DNA of 64,000 nt, from NCBI GenBank assembly GCA_014825775.1, contig MVAQ01000060.1, positions 33,285-97,284 on the forward strand, read 5' to 3'. Below are positions 58,234 to 64,000 of this stretch, in pieces. A program made the position numbers and the translations under genes. A model generated the notes under the pieces. That model worked only from the letters and a program-made list of their open reading frames with translations, was not told the origin of the DNA and searched no databases. Positions within the stretch are counted from its first letter, which is position 1. Each line of letters begins with the position of its first letter. The DNA is from Krasilnikovozyma curviuscula (lineage: Eukaryota > Basidiomycota > Tremellomycetes > Cystofilobasidiales > Mrakiaceae).

Positions 58234-61200
58234 CTATCCAGCGATCTGTTGTGCTTGTTGACGAGGAGAGAGGTGTGATGGAGTCGGGGAGATATGCGGT
58301 GGGAGAGGGGTGGGAGTACGAATATTGCCGTTATGCATGACGGGGGAGCCATTAGATCCTTCTCTGGCCAAACCCTGAGTAGCCTGACCCCTAAACTGCT
58401 GACCGTTTCTTCCAGGAGGTAGGTTGAGCTTCATGGGCTGGTTGGGGATGGCTGCCGAATGGAAACTGGTGTTACTTTCCATTCCAGGTTGGGGAACACC
58501 ACCGACACCAGCTTGTGCCATCATATGGTTCCGCATTTGCTGAGCTTGGAGATTATTCTTAAGCGCCTGCATCTGCGCAGCACTGTACTGCCGTTGAGGG
58601 TTTCCACCTTGCTGCTGCATAGCAAAGTTTCCGTCGCGACCGACAGGAGAGCCTGCTTGAGGAACACCGTTTACCATTCCTTGAGAAGCACGGCTGCCAT
58701 TAGGCATCTGTTGTCCGCTTGGCATTGATTGGCCAGACATTGGAACACCATTGGGAACTCTTCTTTGCTGTTGCTGCTGCTGTGAAGGCATGTTTGAGGG
58801 GGCACCTCTCATCTGTTGCTGAGATTGACCGCTAGCAGCCATGGGTAGTTGATGTGGCATCGGAACCATTGGCTGGCCATGTGGCAGACCGACTGGAATT
58901 TGACCTGGCACGGGTGGCTGGCCTCCATTGTTTATTCGGACAGGTTGCTGCTGTTGTGGACCTGGTGGACGAGTAACCATCGGCATGACTGGACGAGAGA
59001 GAACAACTGGAGGGGGTCGCTCTGGAGGTTCTTCAGCTGCCCGTTGAACGGTGTGAAGATGGGTCAAGTCGGTTTGAAGGGTAGTGAGATCGGCTTCATC
59101 CAGGAGGTTAAGACGATTCTTGACATATCTATGGGAGTAAAACATCGACAGTTAGCCCACAGTTCAAAAGATGAGGCTGAAGGACAGGAGCAAAACTGAC
59201 CTGGAACTGAAGTCATCAATAATTAGACGATCTTCGTCCTCCACCCCTCTCATACCCATACCAACTCCCAAGGCACCAGCGTCATCGTCGTACCTCCACC
59301 TCTCACTTATCTTCTTTCCATACTCAGCATCTTCCTTCTTCTTCATCTCGACATCTCCTTCCTCAATGACGCCCTCCATAGCTTCCGACTCCTCACTGGC
59401 ATCTTCCATAGCGTCCGCTTTCCTCTTGAGCGCCGACAATGTCGGAGGAAGTCTGGAGTACTCATCCTGGAAGATGGTACTCGGGTAAAACTCAGGGTCT
59501 TTGCCTCTTCCTCGGGAGATAAGGTCCATGTTGGACAGCTTTGGTGGGAGCTCGCGCGAGTGCGGTGCGAAGCGACGGTCGACGCGAATGATGCCTCCAC
59601 GACCTCTTCGCATACGGAAAGTAGTCGGTCTCGAATGGAGCACAGATGTCGTCGTTGGCACCGCGCGGTGGCGGAGGGGCTGCTGCTGCTGTGACTGCAG
59701 CGAGAGGTTCGACTGGTGCTGCTGCTGCTGCAGGAGTTGCAAGTGTGTGGTCGAGTCCGACAGGGGCCGGAAGAAGCGAAGTGGGAGCGATGAAGGTGTA
59801 GGTTGGTAGCACGCGTCGGTCTGATCCTCCCAGCCAAAGTCCCAGTCCTTCTTGCGCGCAATGTCGCGCTCGATCTGCTGCGCGATGAGCGTCATCTTCT
59901 CCCTCAGCGCCTCCACAGGCGCATGACGGCCCTCCTGTTCCCTCCGTCTCTCGAAATCAGGAGCAGGTGACATGCCGTCGTCTCGTTTCGACGGCCGGTG
60001 CTTATTGTTGAACCGATCCCTGTCGTCGCCAGCTGCACCAACGATGCGGGCAGTCGACTGGATATGGGGCAGCTCTTGTCTCTGCCTCTTGACAGAGCCA
60101 ACACCTGTTTTGAAGAGCATCTCTTCCTCTTGAGGCTGAAGACCAATAGTCGGGTGTTTTCTACGTATGTTGATAATGCCCATCTTGACTTCCCAGGTCT
60201 TCATCTCAAGCTCAGCGACCTCGTTCTTCTTGCTCTCCCGCTGGACCGTGTCGTGTGCCAGTGCGGCAGCTCGGACGAGTTCGGTGTAGAGCTGAACGAG
60301 ACGGTCGACGGATTGCGAGTCGGTTCGGCGCGTCTTTCTCACTGGCTTAACGTCTCGTCTACGGAAACACACGTAAGGATCTCCGTCGTTCGTTTCATCG
60401 TACTAAGATAAGAAAAAGAAAAGAGCCAATGAAGAAGGTCAGTAAGCGAAAGCTGACATCTGAGGAAATGGCGCGACGTAAGCTCACGTTTAGTTGAGGA
60501 ATAATGCTCTTTCCACCAGCCTCCGTCCTCCTCTCTTTCCAGTGCGGATAGATGGCTCTACCCATACGGACGAGGGTGCCTGGCGGTGGGATAGATTCGG
60601 GAACTTTGTAGTTTGGAAAGGTGTTCGGCTGAGGGGTGTGGGAGAAGAGGTACTCCATGTCGCTGAAAGGTGGCATGCGGGAGAGGTCCTGTAACAAAGA
60701 GTAGGAAATCATCAGGATTGTTTTATCCTGGGAGTTGTAGAAAGCCGCCGAAGATAACTCACCATGTGTAAGAAAGGTACTCGTTCTTCTGTGTACTTTT
60801 CCATGAGAGCCATACACAGCTCAAAGTCATCCTCCGACAAGACAGGCACTACAATGTCATCATTCTCCTTCTGCTTATCTTTCCCCTTCCTCGACCCCCT
60901 CTCATTGGGCGTGCCCCCCGATACGGCTGAGGACGGGCCCTCGCCGCGCGCAAGCTTGTTATTGCTGTCGAGCCAGTCGCTGTCGGTCTCATTCATCGTG
61001 TAAATGTATCCGAGACCAAAGTTGCCTGACGACGTTTCCTCGACCGTTTCTGAGAAGCGCACGTACGAGTGCGGGTCCTCCCACGCGCCAGAGGGATACA
61101 AGGACGCATACTTGAGCGCGTCGACCTGGCCTGCTGCGTCGGGTGTGGGGATGAAGAACGCGGATTCTGGAATAGGTAACGGTTTACTGACTGATGCGGA

Positions 61201-61713
61201 CGATGTGGATTGTTTAGGGGAGTGATTGTTGTTGGTGGTGTTGGTGGATGTAGAGTGGTGGCGCGACGACGGTAGATTGGACTGCTGAGCTCGTAACGCT
61301 GCCGCGCTCAGTGCAGCTGCTAGATGGTGTTCCTGGTCCTCTACATACGTTCCAAGGTAAACAACAAAGACAGCGCGTTAGTTTCAAAGACACAGAAAAA
61401 CAAAGTTGGCGAGGCAGGCAGCAGTAAAAAAAGGTGGCAATTTTTGCGCCAAAGCGAAGGCGTGTGCGTGGAAAAAAGGGGTTCAAGATGGTAGAAAAGG
61501 AGGGAATTCTCCTGACTTCTCGTATGCAAGGGCAGGCCGGATGGGATGTGGATATGGGTACTCACCTCCTACTTCAACACCGTCAGAGTTGAGGTTCGAT
61601 TTCGACGTGGTCACCTCTTCCGAGACGATTTCGGCGCCAGCGACCTCTGAGCGAAAGACGGTCAGGGTCGTTCGGTTGTTGAGGACTTTCCTCCTACTCT
61701 TGATGGCTGACAT
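58234..61713 (-). CDS. EPL1: Enhancer of polycomb-like protein Epl1 (NuA4 / Piccolo subunit)
   Basis: Scaffold that binds Esa1 and Yng2 to form Piccolo NuA4, which acetylates nucleosomal H4 and H2A. The ATG at 61713 begins MSAIKSRRKVLNNRTTLTVFRSE, matching the conserved Epl1 N-terminus. After introns comes HHLAAALSAAALRAQQSN, then IPTPDAAGQVDALKY, then the EPcA domain: DFELCMALMEKYTEERVPF, FSDMEYLFSHTPQPNTFPNYKVPES, and CFRRRDVKPVRKTRRTDSQSVDRLVQLYTELVRAA (strongly diagnostic). Next are KKDWDFGWEDQTDACYQP, an RMRRGRGGIIRVDRR patch, YVKNRLNLLDEADL, and a long Gln/Pro/Gly-rich tail ending SPRQQAQQIAG. Four or more introns. Gln runs are coded by CAG/CAA mixes. Confidence 0.95.
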
Positions 61714-62300
61714 CCTCGCCCTGCTGGTGGAGACGCTGCCCTGGATGAGCAGTCAGAGGCAGCCAAGCCCTTTGTGCTCGACAGGGAGGAGTCTTTGGTG
61801 TGTGGGCCAGCGAAGCTTTTCAGACTCAAGAGAGAAAGAAGGGCGTGCGTCAGACCGTCTGACCTTCGGAGATCTGACATTTTTTATCATTTATTCCTCT
61901 TCCATACTTTCAACGAGATGAGAAAGTGACGAGAAATTCATTCAGATGGGCCAAGAGATGGGACTGCAGCGATAAGATATGGTTGAGATATGCAAACCCC
62001 CTCGCCGCGGAATCGTCGCCTTGCCCTCCGTCGTGCTGACCCACTGCTGAGATAGACACTGCTGCCATGAAAATCGTTTGGAGAGCTATAGGAGTACTAC
62101 CCAAAAGCTCTCATGATCACAGACCAGGTCGAATGGAAGCTCCAGCTGCTCTACCAGCCGAGTTATTACCCTTTGAGCGCATCCCAAGCTCCTTTCAAAC
62201 CTGACCCCACCAAATTTTCGGATTTGGACCCCAACTACAGCTGACTCTCATCAGGAATGTCATCTGCAACTCATAGGCATTGTCCTGATGCTCAACTGGC
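61714..62300. other. Upstream region of EPL1
   Basis: This is 587 bp. A short plus-strand frame at 62067-62204 (45 codons, MKIVWRAIGVLPKSS...) starts divergently from EPL1 and has Pro/Glu-rich, protein-like composition, but no following exon could be joined. Promoter function is likely. Confidence 0.25.
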
Positions 62301-62546
62301 TCACGGCTGATTCAGTGTTGACCCTCCCTTGGTCCTCCGATCAACTCTTTCGCCTCTCGAATTCACTCGAGTTTCTTTGGACCCCAACACCATCTCCTTC
62401 ACCACCTTCAACTTCTCATTAGCTGCAGCATGATGCTTCAGCAGATCTCTGACCCTTACCTTGTGCACATTTTCAAATCTTCCCACACCCGTTCTGATAT
62501 CATGTGTAGGCCGCACGTTCAATCCCTCCCACCCACCTAAAAACAT
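62301..62546 (-). CDS. Possible small basic protein, 81 residues
   Basis: A minus-strand frame from ATG 62546 reads MFLGGWEGLNVRPTHDIR, then NVHKVRVRDLLKHHAAANEKLKVVKEMVLG and a basic RGERVDRRTKGG tail. Codon choice (AAG, GAG, GTG) is coding-like, and the helix spacing looks natural. The N-terminal part could be intron, and earlier exons may exist. No family is recognised. Confidence 0.35.
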   Translation of the reverse strand: MFLGGWEGLNVRPTHDIRTGVGRFENVHKVRVRDLLKHHAAANEKLKVVKEMVLGSKETRVNSRGERVDRRTKGGSTLNQP

Positions 62547-62847
62547 CTCTCACCCTGATGGTCACTCAGGTCGTCTCCTTAAGTGGTTTCATTGCTTCTG
62601 TGCAGAGGGAATTAGGCTCCTTCAGGAAAAAATTGTTTGTGCACCTCAGCCCAGCGCTTTGTCGCCCGGCGGTTGGACGGTTGCTGAGTCTGGCCGTTGC
62701 CATCTTATGAAATGGGAGAGTATATGGTCACCGTGGATTAGTATGAGAATCGGTTACTCCTCGTCTTTGCTTTGGCCTCATTTGCTCGACTTGAGTTCGA
62801 CTGCATCAGCTCCAGCCTGTTCATCGCCACTCCTTCAATATCGGTCA

Positions 62848-63160
62848 CTATCCTCGCTTTCGTTTTATCATAGACACCAACTTTCTGGAGGGACCATTGG
62901 CTTTATCTAGGTATAAGTAGAAACATCAGACTGGGCGATTCATTATCTTCTCGGCCATTGGTCACGATTCTCCACCTTGTGTCTCTTCCTGTTCGAACCA
63001 CAAAAGAAGCCATAAAACAACATGATCCGTACCTTTGTCCCACTCTGTACCTCTGACGACAGATCCAAATGTTAAATTCCATTTCGCGATCTCACCTTGC
63101 AGCTTGCCTTGTAAAAATGATACGTGCAAACCCACATTCAATGCTCATAGTACTAGACAT
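62848..63160 (-). CDS. Possible three-exon microprotein, 47 residues
   Basis: I assembled this from splice signals: exons 63096-63160, 63033-63052 (20 nt) and 62848-62906, introns GTGAGA...CGTCAG (43 nt) and GTACGG...CCTAG (126 nt), in phase over 144 bases. The product begins MSSTMSIECGFARIIFTRQAA and ends RKLVSMIKRKRG. A pyrimidine-rich leader precedes the ATG. It could be chance or an incomplete piece of a longer gene. Confidence 0.2.
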
Positions 63161-63820
63161 TTTGTAAGAAGAACAAGAAACAGAGTAAGAAACTTTTACT
63201 AGCAAGACCGACCTGCTTAGTTCTCTTCTATATTCTGCAGGTGATGCCAGAGGTAGAAGGTCCAATCGTCTGGGATCGACGGCATGCTTATGATTGGAGA
63301 TCATCGAGTGGGGTAACAAAGGAAAAAAAAGATTTTTAGATAGGATGTGCGGTTGTTAATCTGGACACCTGTACTGACCAGAAATGCAAACAGTCGCCTG
63401 GCGGAAATCTTCCCCCCGAACCAGCACCAAACCGACAACATCGACAAGTTAGTGGAAATTTGTTTCTCTAATTACCCACGAGGCGAAACTTTTTTGAAAT
63501 CAACACTCACTTATGTAAGTCCGGCCGCTGACTCGTCTGATTAACAATGTCCATCCACACACCCAGCCCCTGCCCTCCCACATGTCATTCAGCGACTGTG
63601 TGATCTTCCAAGTGTTCGGCAAATGTTCGTGTGGGGTGAGCAAGGAGAAGTCTTTTATGGGAAGGAGGGAATTGATGCAGTTTGGGTGCCCGATGTTGTT
63701 ATTTCTAAAGCTGTTGGATAGAAGACGGGTTAATGAGGGGGAGCCTTTGGGGGAAACGGAAGGGACGTACAAGAAGAGAATGTCTGACCGGGATTGCAGT
63801 TGTGTCACTGTTCGTTTGAT
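63161..63820. other. Gap near the right edge
   Basis: This is 660 bp with frames open on both strands between 63500 and 63840. None shows a domain and none is called. Confidence 0.25.
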
Positions 63821-64000
63821 CTATGTGAACCAAAGACGGTCCTGAGTGATCGAGTCAGCCTCATTTGTGGGAATGGGAACTTACAGCCTTGGAGACGAGA
63901 TCCCACACAGGCTGATTCTCATCTGAGCCCAAGCCAAAGGACGCCGGCGGCCAGTGAGCGCCGTTACTGCGATGAAAGCGGAGTTAAAAAGGATTTTCAG
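63821..64000 (-). CDS. C-terminal end of an unrecognised gene running off the window
   Basis: Exon 63885-63966 reads NGAHWPPASFGLGSDENQPVWDLVSKA behind a good acceptor (TTCATCGCAG). A 43-nt intron (63842-63884, GTAAGT donor, CTGAC branch, CTCAG acceptor) leads to DRLWFT and a stop at 63821. An alternative acceptor at the TAG itself would extend the frame to about 63500. The rest of the gene lies beyond 64000, so no function can be given. Confidence 0.4.

Noticed and set aside
62505..62531. tRNA-like T-loop (GTTCAATCC at 62517-62525)
   Set aside because: The flanking 5-base arms do not pair and no matching D arm or acceptor stem was found.

Overview
This window is nuclear DNA of a fungus. I infer a basidiomycete yeast of the Tremellomycetes (Cryptococcus/Kwoniella type). 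Genes are packed and broken by many short introns (about 43-100 nt) with GTRNGT donors and CTNAC-like branch sites. Proteins carry Ser/Pro/Gln-rich low-complexity tails, the standard code is used, and there is a CAP10-type GT90 glycosyltransferase. No rRNA, tRNA, transposon or CRISPR array was recognised. Genus and species are not established.

Layout. 0-10.5 kb: 3' end of a Git1-like permease (+), an ER sulfhydryl oxidase of the Erv family (-), MSH6 (+), and a low-complexity protein ending in an Edc1/PNRC-type decapping-activator motif (-). 11-18.7 kb: a GT32 glycosyltransferase, an NCS1 purine/cytosine permease and a secreted 5'-nucleotidase (all -). 19-27 kb: a possible small gene (+), an EST1/SMG7-family protein (-) head to head with a WRN-type 3'-5' exonuclease (+), and two small membrane-protein genes. 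27-39 kb: a cytochrome P450, a Zn2Cys6 transcription factor and an alpha/beta hydrolase (all -), an SH3 protein (+) and an Old Yellow Enzyme (-). 40-46 kb: a SET-domain/TAD3 fusion, an unrecognised helical protein and the sphingolipid enzyme TSC10 (all -). 46-58 kb: the GT90 protein (+), a possible microprotein (-), RTT109 (-), DBP4 (+) and an S10-type carboxypeptidase (-). 58-62 kb: EPL1 of the NuA4 complex (-). The last 2.3 kb holds only weakly supported small exons and the edge of another gene.

Most genes are housekeeping: mismatch repair, chromatin acetylation, ribosome biogenesis, tRNA editing, RNA decay, ceramide synthesis, protein folding and nutrient uptake. The most unusual items are: (1) one reading frame joining a SET domain to the tRNA-deaminase subunit Tad3; (2) a 5'-nucleotidase whose catalytic His-Glu pair sits alone on a 6-nt microexon; (3) a decapping-activator-like protein with two W-Q-Q motifs and a C-terminal YAGP motif; (4) an unrecognised 114-residue membrane protein visible only after splicing; (5) a 47-bp gap between the start codons of the EST1/SMG7-like and exonuclease genes. 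Multi-exon coordinates below span first to last coding base; internal splice sites were read by eye.
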